Assembly (NCBI RefSeq): GCF_963678545.1
Contig: NZ_OY782870.1
Location: forward strand, 2,170,001-2,234,000
Origin: an uncultured Methanomethylovorans sp.
Lineage (GTDB): Archaea; Halobacteriota; Methanosarcinia; Methanosarcinales; Methanosarcinaceae
Direction: 5' to 3'
DNA length: 64,000 bases
Under the pieces are notes generated by a model that saw only the letters and a program-made list of their open reading frames with translations, did not search any database and was not told the DNA's origin. Within the stretch, counting starts at the first letter, position 1. Each line of letters starts with the position of its first letter. The translations under genes were made by a program, and so were the position numbers. Below, in pieces: positions 9,202 through 16,992 of the stretch.

Positions 9202-10354
9202 ATGTATGGTTGGGGACACGATAGTATGACAGAGGTACCAGAAGAAAAACAGTGTGCAGTGAAGTGTGGAAAATCTAAGGTCGAAGAATGGCTGGAACTG
9301 GTCAATCCCGCACCCTTTACGAAACGCAACTACTTGTTTTCATTGAATATGATTGCGAATTCAACGATATGACCCCTGAAGAATTGATAGAGGAAGCAGA
9401 TGCAGATGTCCGTGCAGGAGTATTGAGCAGGGAAAGGATGATGAAGAAGCGTATGATAACTTTCAAGACTGACATCGCAAACAGAGGGTTTGCTGCAAAT
9501 ACGCAATATAACTACATGGCGGGAGTGAAATCATTTTATCGGGCTTTTGACCATGAGATCCCCAATATTGGAAAATCGGCAAGAACAATTCCCATTCAAG
9601 AGCATCTCGATATTCCAAGTAAAGACGACCTACGAGATGTACTGAAGGTTTGTGACCTAAGGGACAAAGCAATTATTCTTGTAGGCTGTAGTTCAGGACT
9701 TACTGCTTCCGCTATAGTGAAACTTACCATAGAACAGTTTTTTAAGGGGTACGACCCTGAAACCCGTATAACCACACTCTTTTTACGTAGGGAGAAAACT
9801 AAAATAGACTTTGTGACATTCCTTAACCCAGAAGCTACAGAAGCTGTGCTAAAATACTTGGAATATCGAAACAGGACCCTTGATTACACTGAGCCTATTT
9901 CAAAACTTCACTCACACCTTTTTCCAACACAACAGGAAACATGCAATATCTAACAATCCAAAAAGAACTAGATGTTGCAAGTACACCAGAGTATAAGAAA
10001 CTTGTAACTGAGAACCAAGATCTAAAGGCAGCTAAAGAGTACTATCGTGCTGAACGTGGAGAACTTGAAACCCTTGCACGAGAACTTGAAGATATCAAAG
10101 CATCCATACGGGAACAGAAGGAAGAAGAGTGGTACTCGTATGAAAAAGGTAAGCCGACCATATCGCCATCGGGCATGGATAACTGCATTAACTACAACAT
10201 GCTTTTGAAGAGCTTAGGACATTCCCCTACCGAAGGGAAACTTGACCCCGTGGTAAATAGAGTTGTAAGGGATTGGATTGAAGAGCAAGTTGTAACAGAA
10301 GCCACACGGGTTCAATATAACAAGAGGAAGGAAACGATAGCTGGGCTATTTTAA
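9202..10354 (+). pseudogene. Tyrosine recombinase/integrase, frameshifted and missing its catalytic core
   Basis: Frame 1 from ATG 9202 (or 9226) gives the N-terminal SAM-like domain (VEEWLELVNPAPFTKRNY), which stops at 9372. One missing base after ATG 9349-9351 explains this: adding a T gives MYCEFNDMTPEEL and joins the frame at 9355-9953. That second part carries the first Arg region of the catalytic domain but ends before HxxR and Tyr. The next open stretch (9941-10354, third frame) resumes at YLTIQKELDVAS with a coiled coil, as in the C-terminus of methanogen integrases. So the gene has a 1-bp deletion and an internal deletion of the catalytic core. Confidence 0.8.
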
Positions 10355-10753
10355 CCACTACTCAAACATAATCTACGAATCTCCTTTTTAGAATTTATTT
10401 CCCTTCCCTTTTTTACTTCCCGACGAGTTCTCTGAATACAAGAAAACCATACTTAAACACATGCTCTTACATCGCAAAAGGGTAGAGGTGGCGAGCAAGA
10501 GGCAATAGTTAGAAAGGTGACTTGTCCCACCAAAGTTGGCTACGCGCACTGTTGCACAGCCAGACCTATAAGCAGTGTTTGTCTCATGTAATTCTGTGTG
10601 GAAAATATGTTACATTTAGCCTAAACTTGTTGACCTATGTATACACTTTTGTGTATTGTTTACGGTCTTGATTTAATATAACTTTTCGGTCCCCCCAGCG
10701 TCACTTGCTAGTGAAGACAGAGGCTATTTAATAGCATTTGGCTTGATATAATA

Positions 10754-10853
10754 GGGAAGCCAGTCAAAAACGGTCAAAATCTGACTAGGCAGGTTTATCA
10801 AAAACACCATGCTGCGACCCTCTCCTTTGGCCCTATAAAGGACTGGCTTTTTT
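10754..10853 (+). ncRNA. Candidate small structured RNA with own promoter and terminator
   Basis: Within the 540-bp non-coding gap 10355-10894, a 9-bp inverted repeat (AAGCCAGTC 10757-10765, GACTGGCTT 10841-10849) encloses about 75 nt containing smaller stems (GTCA/TGAC, CCTTT/AAAGG). A TATA-like TATTTAATA at 10725-10733 would place the start at about 10755, at the foot of the 5' arm, and a run of six T (10848-10853) follows the 3' arm. Promoter, closed helix and terminator in register suggest a roughly 100-nt RNA of unknown class. The rest of the gap (10355-10720) shows nothing I can support. Confidence 0.35.
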
Positions 10854-10894
10854 GTGTCGTCTGTCAGTTTTAAAAAACAAAATAGTGGCACTAA

Positions 10895-11335
10895 ATGCTG
10901 ATATTATCTTCAAAAAATGGAAATCCAACAAAGAATCATGGTGGGGAGCCATCAAAGGAAGTCAGAATCCAAAATTTAAAAGAAGCTAGTATCATCAAGA
11001 ATTCACTTGAGATATGCGGTTTTGCTATTACCGGATATATAGAAGAAGAAGAAGAAGAATCTCTAGGCGAAATTGCAGCAGAAGATGTTGATGAGATAGC
11101 TAAAGCATATTATGAAATGTCTTTGGAAGATATATCTCACACTGAGAATAATTCACCAAAAAAAGTATGGTATAAGCTGCCTGAAGAAAAAAAGCAGTCA
11201 TACAGAAGTAAAGTAGATTTCTGGCCTGAGATGTTCATTGAATCGGAAATGCAGATGTATAATGTCATTAGACTAATGGAGACATATAAAACAGATTTGA
11301 AACTCTTGGATGATTTTTATAAAATAGGTTCATGA
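10895..11335 (+). CDS. Hypothetical acidic protein
   Basis: 146 residues, no signal peptide or membrane segment. The middle has a run of seven Glu, followed by a helical stretch and a KVWYKLPEEKKQSYRSKV segment faintly like the end of RyR-type domains. There is no good ribosome binding site, so expression is uncertain. It lies directly after the candidate small RNA. Not recognised. Confidence 0.5.
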   Translation: MLILSSKNGNPTKNHGGEPSKEVRIQNLKEASIIKNSLEICGFAITGYIEEEEEESLGEIAAEDVDEIAKAYYEMSLEDISHTENNSPKKVWYKLPEEKKQSYRSKVDFWPEMFIESEMQMYNVIRLMETYKTDLKLLDDFYKIGS

Positions 11336-11809
11336 AGATACAGCTATAGAATAATGATTTGATCTATTTGACTAAGCTTCAGGGGGTGGAGAATAATAAC
11401 TTAGACAATAATTATAAAAAAGTATATTTAAGTGGTTGAAACAATAATAGGTGTAAAGGGATTTCAACCACATGATTTACAGCCCCCGGAGGTAGCAACT
11501 GATTCAATACAACTCCATTATATTACTTTCACCCAGCTAAATCAATCTGTAAAACTCAAAGGTTTTATAGATTGTTTAGGGCATGTCCTTGATTGGAGCA
11601 AACTATCCAAGTTGTCGAGACCTGAATAATAGGTAACCATGGTGAAGCTATTTGCGCCAACAAATAGCACCATGCCTTATTGTAAAAATGCTATAGTCTT
11701 ATTTAATAGTTTATTAATTGAATCTCTTGTTTTTACTCTTTGAGCTCTTAGTTTAGCTTCATAAATTGGAGAATATGAGGTGTTTAAACATAGTTTTACT
11801 TGACCTTAG
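11336..11809. other. Gap without a supported gene
   Basis: A 474-bp stretch. The only open frame of note (GTG 11432 to 11629, 65 codons) has no ribosome binding site and no recognisable family, so I do not call it a gene. No strong inverted repeats or RNA gene were seen. Confidence 0.5.
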
Positions 11810-12196
11810 TTAATGCTTTTTTACTCCGGCTTTTGCTTTATTTTCTTTTACTCTAAACTCTACTATTTGTTTTACAATATCAAACGGGATCGGCTTATCA
11901 ATTGGGAATTGGACTGCCCCTTTTGACTGCTTATAAGAAAATAGTTCCTTTTCGAAAGCAGTTATCCCTGAAGGAGTAGGATAAAAACCAATATGATTTT
12001 TGTATGCTGCAAAATGCACAAGGTTACCATTTAGTTTGAACGTTGGCATTCCATAACTTATGACTTCTTCTGCATCAGGCGCTGATTCTCTGATAATGTC
12101 TCTTAGTTTATTCAATATATTCTGGACATTTTCTGGAAATGATGAGATATATTCATCCATATTTTTGAATTGCATTTTTAGAGTATTTTTTTCCAT
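11810..12196 (-). CDS. DUF1801 (YdhG-like) family protein
   Basis: 128 residues with the family pattern: MDEYISSFPENVQNILNKLR, then EVISYGMPTFK, HFAAYKNHIGFYP and GAVQFPIDKPIP. These small, often bacterial proteins resemble iron-chaperone-like folds; no biochemical role is firmly assigned. A TTTAAATA box about 24 nt upstream of the ATG suggests a leaderless transcript. It stands alone in the accessory stretch and may have been acquired. Confidence 0.88.
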   Translation of the reverse strand: MEKNTLKMQFKNMDEYISSFPENVQNILNKLRDIIRESAPDAEEVISYGMPTFKLNGNLVHFAAYKNHIGFYPTPSGITAFEKELFSYKQSKGAVQFPIDKPIPFDIVKQIVEFRVKENKAKAGVKKH

Positions 12197-12530
12197 AATA
12201 TTTGCATTGATATAGGTTATTTAAATCTTTAGTGAAATAATTGTAAGCTGGTTTTAAATTGAGTTGTAGGAACTGTACATACTTCACAAGCGCCTTGAAA
12301 GAGCATGTTTTGTAGAAAGTGACCTGTGACTTGAAGAGAATAAAATGCGTGAAAAAAGTTATTCCAATTGAAGGAATTTGATGTGAAAGTCGTACAGCTG
12401 ATCTGAAAAATATATTCAGCTAATTTATTCTATTTTCCTAAAAATGGTGCTTCAATACATTTGTATTGAAGATCACTCCTAAGTTTTCCAGATTGTTGAA
12501 TGAAAATAAATCATAAAAAAGATGAGGTGT
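12197..12530. other. Gap between DUF1801 gene and small Cys-protein gene
   Basis: About 330 bp with no open frame I can support on either strand. The left edge carries the DUF1801 promoter; the right edge carries the A-run (T-run on the minus strand) that follows the terminator hairpin of the small Cys-protein gene. Confidence 0.5.
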
Positions 12531-12551
12531 GAGCGTTCGTTATGAACGCTC
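12531..12551 (-). terminator. Terminator hairpin overlapping the stop codon of the small Cys-protein gene
   Basis: Perfect 8-bp stem GAGCGTTC/GAACGCTC with a 5-nt loop. On the minus strand it begins within the TGA stop codon of the upstream gene and is followed about 12 nt later by a T-run. The paralogous gene at 38526 has a hairpin at the same place. Confidence 0.65.
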
Positions 12552-12675
12552 AGATCTTTGATGAGGTGGCTGACTCAAGGCACTGGATAGTGCAATACAT
12601 CGCATTGCGGACGCACTTGCTCAGGACGTACATCTTACTACCACAGTGTTGACAGGTTACAGCTACAAACTCCAT
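12550..12675 (-). CDS. 41-residue cysteine-rich (zinc-binding-like) protein, copy 1
   Basis: A short open frame starting MEFVAVTCQHCG with five cysteines spaced C-x2-C-x9-C-x6-C-x3-C. It is 29/41 identical to the protein at 38526-38651, which shows it is a real coding sequence rather than chance. AGGAG lies about 9 nt upstream of the ATG. The spacing suggests a single zinc knuckle; nucleic-acid or protein binding is possible but unproved. The gene stands alone between a promoter region and a hairpin. Confidence 0.8.
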   Translation of the reverse strand: MEFVAVTCQHCGSKMYVLSKCVRNAMYCTIQCLESATSSKI

Positions 12676-12971
12676 ATTATTTTTCTCCTCATTCGTTTTT
12701 CAGGCTATGAATCCACTTTCAACCGTTTGGATCTCTTTGTGGTTCCGTCACCTTGCTATTGATCTGATACATACCTTCTAAAAACAAGTATATAATTATA
12801 TCTACATTATTGGATATGCTTATGCTCATGATGATGAAATATGCTTGCTATGGCATACTTGTTGATGCACTAGAAAAGAAGTAAAAAAGAAAAAATACTT
12901 TGAACCTGAAATTTATGAAATGTTCTGAAGTGCTTTTGAAGCGGACTCCGATCGCAAGTATTGATCAATAA

Positions 12972-13355
12972 TTATTCTACGATGACAACTCCTTTCATTG
13001 AAGGATGAATTGAGCATTCATAATCATATGTTCCAGTTTTGGTAAAGGTATAACTGAACGAATCATCCTTATTGAGTGACTTGGATGTGAAATCTGCACC
13101 TTTAATAGTATGTAGTGCTGAATCGAGATTTGTCCACTTTACGGTATCTCCGACAGAAATCGTTACAGAATTTGGTTCAAAAGCAAAATTTTGTATGGAC
13201 ACATCTACAATCTTGCCGCCCGTTGCTGTAGCTGATGTCTCGTTAGCTGGAGAGGAGATAGTTTCATTTATCGGAGCTATAGGTTGTTTCTCGGTGCATC
13301 CGATAGCTAGAAATGCACTGATCAGAAGTACTAATAGAATCAATTCTCTTTTCAT
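12972..13355 (-). CDS. Secreted cupredoxin lipoprotein
   Basis: Lipobox AIGC (Cys20) ends the signal peptide. After a Thr/Ser/Pro-rich linker comes a plastocyanin-like domain with type 1 copper ligands in the right order: His in DSALHTI, then Cys, His and Met in YECSIHPSMKG. It should be an exported copper electron carrier. GGGGG lies about 9 nt upstream of ATG, a signal shared with the SnoaL-like gene at 15651. A blue copper protein is unusual in a strict anaerobe and fits the neighbouring oxidative-stress-like genes. Confidence 0.9.
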   Translation of the reverse strand: MKRELILLVLLISAFLAIGCTEKQPIAPINETISSPANETSATATGGKIVDVSIQNFAFEPNSVTISVGDTVKWTNLDSALHTIKGADFTSKSLNKDDSFSYTFTKTGTYDYECSIHPSMKGVVIVE

Positions 13356-13510
13356 AATTAACCCCCGTTTTTATGTTAAGTACTATAGCTAGTATGAGAA
13401 AGATAAATTTATTGTATCATTGGGTTTTCATCAACGTATTACTAGGCAAAGAGAACTACTCTTTAGCAAGATATTGAATCACTTACTCATTTCTGTAACA
13501 CATATCCAAC

Positions 13511-14155
13511 TTATTCTTCAACATGGCTGCCATCGCAGAAGGGTTTATTCTTCGATTTTCCACATCCACAGAGAGTAACACGGTTGCGGATCTCGTACAG
13601 TTTGCCATCCGCCGATTCGATGGGTATACCTCCGCGTACCCACAAAGGACCGTGCTCACCCCGCGGAGGATACTCTATAACCACGATAGATTTCTCAAAT
13701 TCAGGTTCCAGCACCTTCTCACTTTCGTTGTCCGTGATCATCAGACGACCTGCTGGACAGTTATATACTTCCTCTATGGCAGCATTTCCAGCTTCTTGAT
13801 CATCTGATTTGGCTACTAAGCTTCTGATCCCACCGGCTCGAAGGCAAAATCTAGCATGTGCACAGAGCTGTTTTTTATCAGCCAGTGTCAAAGCAGGACC
13901 GTGGATCACTTCCGCTGCCTTATCAAAGAGCTCGTAATCTCCTGCCTCTGTTCCGTCAAAGTGAATTTTTGTGTGAGCACCGTCACAGAAGGGTTTGTTC
14001 TTCGATTCTCCGCAACGACAGAGAGCATACTTATCCTTCAATGGATACCTATTCACTTTACGCCAAGTCTGGCAGTGACCCTGGTCATCGTCACATATCT
14101 CCATGGTAATAAGGGGGACCTTACCGGTGACGATATATGGACCATTTCTAGTCAC
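13511..14155 (-). CDS. Double CDGSH iron-sulfur protein with central ferredoxin-like domain; 5' end interrupted
   Basis: Two CDGSH motifs, C-x-C-x9-CDGAH near residue 47-60 and a second in CGCGKSKNKPFCDGSH at the C-terminus, each bind a 2Fe-2S cluster. Between them is a Cys-bearing domain (CAHARFC, later NCPAG) like DUF1271-type divergent 4Fe-4S units. The call starts at GTG 14155. Upstream in the same frame an ATG at 14212 encodes 11 codons, then TAA at 14179-14177, then seven more codons leading into the GTG. Either the gene lost its start to a nonsense change or it initiates internally. The redox partner is unknown. Confidence 0.85.
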   Translation of the reverse strand: MTRNGPYIVTGKVPLITMEICDDDQGHCQTWRKVNRYPLKDKYALCRCGESKNKPFCDGAHTKIHFDGTEAGDYELFDKAAEVIHGPALTLADKKQLCAHARFCLRAGGIRSLVAKSDDQEAGNAAIEEVYNCPAGRLMITDNESEKVLEPEFEKSIVVIEYPPRGEHGPLWVRGGIPIESADGKLYEIRNRVTLCGCGKSKNKPFCDGSHVEE

Positions 14156-14250
14156 GGTGATTTTCTCAGAAATGCCTTAAGTTTTTGATGGGGATTCAAC
14201 TTCTTCTGTCATAATTTGTTATTCTCTATTGTGAGACTTTGAGTGCTGTT

Positions 14251-15171
14251 TCATACCTTTTTCTTTTGTAGTTTGATGAAGGTTCCATTGTTGTACTCTT
14301 CAAAAGCAACACGCAACTCATCTCTTGTGTTCATGACGATGGGGCCGTACCAGGCTATAGGTTCACCGATGGGCTTTCCAGATATGAGAAAGAATCTGAC
14401 AGGATCTTCTTCGGTTGAGACAATAACTTGATCACCATCAGCAAAAAGGACAAGATCACCATTATTCAGGACTGGATCTGTTTTCATGTCGAAATAGTTG
14501 AATCCTTCCGTCTCATAGGAGAAGGGGATCCTCTCCTTACAGAAATAACCCTTACCTTCAATTATATATGCGAATACAGTATGTCCTCGTTTAGTCGTAT
14601 GTGTGAATTCAGATCCTGCCGGGACTGTTATATCAAGATACTCGGGATCGATGACTATATCTTTAACAGGTCCTTGTTCATTTCCCACTTTTCCGCAAAT
14701 GATCCTGATCTTTGTGCCATTGTCCAGCAGTACTTCTGGAATTTGATCACTTTTTACATCCCTATAGCGTGGTTCCATCATTTTATGGGACCTGGGGAGG
14801 TTAGCCCAGAGCTGGAATCCATACATTGAGCCAGTCTCGTCTCCTTTTGGCATCTCCTGATGTATTATTCCACTTCCGGCGGTCATCCACTGCACGTCAC
14901 CTGGGGATATAGTTCCTTTATTCCCCATGCTATCACCATGTTCTACATCACCTCGCAGCACATAGGTGATAGTCTCTATCCCTAGATGAGGGTGCCAGGG
15001 AAATCCTTTGAGATAGTGGTCCGGATTATCGGACCTGAAATCGTCCAACATCAGAAATGGATCGAATGTAGGAACTTGGCTGAAACCAAACGCTCTCTTG
15101 AGGTGTACCCCCGCTCCCTCTATCGTGGGCCTGCTCTTCAGGACCTTGGCAATCTTTCTGGTCTCGATCAT
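14251..15171 (-). CDS. Pirin family protein
   Basis: A bicupin of 306 residues. The metal site is visible in FPWHPHLGIETITYV (His-x-His) with HQEMP for the fourth ligand region, and the C-terminal Pirin_C half contains PIGEPIAWYGPIVMNT. Pirins bind iron and act as redox-responsive cofactors or quercetinase-like enzymes. It lies between the CDGSH protein and a SnoaL-like protein on the same strand, a grouping more familiar in bacteria. Confidence 0.93.
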   Translation of the reverse strand: MIETRKIAKVLKSRPTIEGAGVHLKRAFGFSQVPTFDPFLMLDDFRSDNPDHYLKGFPWHPHLGIETITYVLRGDVEHGDSMGNKGTISPGDVQWMTAGSGIIHQEMPKGDETGSMYGFQLWANLPRSHKMMEPRYRDVKSDQIPEVLLDNGTKIRIICGKVGNEQGPVKDIVIDPEYLDITVPAGSEFTHTTKRGHTVFAYIIEGKGYFCKERIPFSYETEGFNYFDMKTDPVLNNGDLVLFADGDQVIVSTEEDPVRFFLISGKPIGEPIAWYGPIVMNTRDELRVAFEEYNNGTFIKLQKKKV

Positions 15172-15216
15172 TCTCTCTCCTAACCAGTAAAGTGATATCC
15201 AAGTCTCAATCCATCT

Positions 15217-15651
15217 TTACATAAGGCCGATCTGTTTCATCAACTCGATCTTGTCATAGAAAAGCTTCTCTTCAACGATCTCCCCATTGATCCAGTGAGC
15301 TACAGTGCAAAACTCGACCTTGAAACTCTTACCTGTCGGCGGAATAATAGTCCCGTCTGCACCTGTCATCGGTCCCTTGAAAGTGCCGGTGAATTCTGCT
15401 ACCGAACAAGTCCATTCACCCTGACCGAAGAGCACTTTATATGGATTATTTCCAACGTGGTTGTCGGGAAATATCTTAAAGAATGCAATAGCTTCTTCTT
15501 TATGTGAAGGTCGTCCTTTGGTCGGCTCCGGCTGTCCGGGCCAGAAGACTTCCACATGAGTAGCATGCCTTTTCTCGAATGTATCCCAATCCTGGGAATT
15601 CCATGCATCATCCAAAGTTTTCATAAGTCTAAGGTTTTCTTCCACACTCAT
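15217..15651 (-). CDS. SnoaL-like ester cyclase family protein
   Basis: 144 residues with the NTF2-like pattern of the SnoaL/polyketide-cyclase group: DDAWNSQDWDTFEKRH, FFKIFPDNH, then GKSFKVEFCTVAHWINGEIVEEKLFYD. The enzymatic role in a methanogen is unknown. ATG 15651 is preceded by GGGGG about 9 nt upstream. It is probably the first gene of the run SnoaL-pirin-CDGSH reading toward lower coordinates. Confidence 0.85.
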   Translation of the reverse strand: MSVEENLRLMKTLDDAWNSQDWDTFEKRHATHVEVFWPGQPEPTKGRPSHKEEAIAFFKIFPDNHVGNNPYKVLFGQGEWTCSVAEFTGTFKGPMTGADGTIIPPTGKSFKVEFCTVAHWINGEIVEEKLFYDKIELMKQIGLM

Positions 15652-16039
15652 TTTAATTACCCCCGAATTCCACAGTAAAATAACACAAATGAAATCTTTG
15701 AATTGTTTCATTCGATAAAAAATTTAACCTAACAATAATGAGAATGGTATTTACAGATAATATAAACTTTCCTATTAGGACCATTCTAGTCGTAACCAAA
15801 CTCCGAAACTTCCTGGGATCCGGTTAAAATAATTTATTTTTTAATACAGTTGCGGATATATGCTCCGTGTATTTACAATCACCTGATACTAGTCACTTTC
15901 AATCCACTTAGCATAATGCATATTACTCCAACAGCAAGTATTCAAGTGAGAATTTAACCTCACTTCTACTTAAACCGTGCCAATAACTCTCCTCTCCCCA
16001 CAAATTCAATAGCAACTCTTACATATTATCCTGACAATT

Positions 16040-16070
16040 TTTACGTAGTCATGCGCCAACATGACGTAAA
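16040..16070. promoter_or_regulatory. Imperfect palindrome upstream of the five-gene element
   Basis: TTTACGT-AGT-CATG, six bases, then CATG-ACGTAAA: an inverted repeat with a 3-nt bulge ending 18 nt before ATG 16088. AGGAG (16074-16078) follows. Its place just before the first gene of the element suggests an operator or replication-related site. The rest of the 15652-16087 gap has the SnoaL-side promoter and nothing else I can name. Confidence 0.45.
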
Positions 16071-16087
16071 CTCAGGAGCAAACTATT

Positions 16088-16300
16088 ATGTCGAATATCG
16101 AAAACTCATTAGACGTAGCTTCAGCTATGTCTATCAGAGGCTGTGAAGCCTCGCTGAAAGATGTTTCTGAAAGATCCCGCGATATAGCTTGGCTTATCTA
16201 TGATGACAACAGAGAACTCATTGACAATGATGCAGATTTCGGTTCTGACTGGAACAAGCGTGTAGCAAGAACTATCAAACATCTCGCGGGGATGGCGTGA
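16088..16300 (+). CDS. Hypothetical 70-residue protein of the compact element
   Basis: Good ribosome binding site AGGAG 9 nt before ATG. Mostly helical by eye (ASLKDVSERSRDIAWLIYDDN), no Cys cluster or TM segment. Its TGA overlaps the ATG of the next gene by one base. No family recognised. Confidence 0.7.
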   Translation: MSNIENSLDVASAMSIRGCEASLKDVSERSRDIAWLIYDDNRELIDNDADFGSDWNKRVARTIKHLAGMA

Positions 16301-16446
16301 TGTCAAGGCTCGTCTTGCGACCTTTTAAGGAGCAGTCTAAATCCACAGAGGAGATACTGGGGTTTAGCGAGGGAGTGTTCTACACTTCACAGAAGCACAG
16401 AGTACTGCTGGTCCCTGTTCCCGAACAAAAAGAGGGATCTCAATGA
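16300..16446 (+). CDS. 48-residue hypothetical protein of the compact element
   Basis: ATG 16300 shares its A with the preceding TGA, and its own TGA overlaps the next ATG (ATGA at 16443-16446). Sequence starts MSRLVLRPFKEQSKSTEE; basic N-terminus, no known motif. The overlaps on both sides are the main evidence that it is translated. Confidence 0.6.
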   Translation: MSRLVLRPFKEQSKSTEEILGFSEGVFYTSQKHRVLLVPVPEQKEGSQ

Positions 16447-16769
16447 TACAAATCATAACCTCTTTCCTGTATGAGGTAAGGCATATCATCTTCTTCTATA
16501 TCATAGGGGACCTCATCACTACCCAGGCAGCACTGGGGTCAGGTGCTTATGAAGCCAATCCTTTCCTAATAAGCTTTACAACAGCATTGGTCCTGAAGCT
16601 TGTCTTTCTGATCCTGCTGTTTTTGGTCTACAGATCCCTGCAACAAAGACCTGTATCATGGAACATATGCAGGCACTCCATAGCAGGTATCGGAGTGATC
16701 GCCACGGTCAGTAATATGCTTGTGATCCTGTGGGGATCATCCCTATTCCAGTTTACAGGGGTGGTGTGA
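16443..16769 (+). CDS. Three-TM membrane protein, DUF5658-like
   Basis: 108 residues with three hydrophobic segments (about 8-25, 45-65, 80-100). The motif GDLITTQAALGSGAYEANPF resembles the signature of DUF5658 membrane proteins found in archaea. It overlaps both neighbours at the stop/start. Function unknown; in a small element it could be an envelope or exclusion protein. Confidence 0.7.
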   Translation: MIQIITSFLYEVRHIIFFYIIGDLITTQAALGSGAYEANPFLISFTTALVLKLVFLILLFLVYRSLQQRPVSWNICRHSIAGIGVIATVSNMLVILWGSSLFQFTGVV

Positions 16770-16957
16770 TGGCACGGGCAAAATACCGTATCAAGCACAA
16801 CAACGGCAGCGGTATGTATGTTACCCTGCCGTCCGAACTGGCCTGTTCCCTGGGGATCAAGGATCTGGCAGGGAATCTTAAGGTAAGGTGTGTCAGGTTC
16901 GAGCTTGGTTATGATGATAAAGGACCGTATGGTATCATCAGGCCAGCAGCGGACTGA
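16769..16957 (+). CDS. AbrB-like small DNA-binding protein
   Basis: 62 residues starting MARAKYRIKHNNGSGMYVTL. The pattern of a short strand, NNGSGMYVTLPSELA and a hydrophobic strand resembles the swapped-hairpin AbrB/SpoVT fold of small transcription regulators. TGATG overlap with the preceding gene decides the start; an in-frame ATG further upstream lies inside that gene. Possible regulator of the element and its upstream palindrome; inference. Confidence 0.6.
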   Translation: MARAKYRIKHNNGSGMYVTLPSELACSLGIKDLAGNLKVRCVRFELGYDDKGPYGIIRPAAD

Positions 16958-16992
16958 GCCAAAGCAGACTATCCAGTTTAATTTACCTGCGT

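Noticed and set aside
11432..11629. 65-codon frame beginning at GTG
   Set aside because: No ribosome site, atypical residue usage and no family resemblance.
14177..14179. Pyrrolysine-type readthrough at the in-frame stop of the CDGSH gene
   Set aside because: The codon is TAA; pyrrolysine uses TAG.
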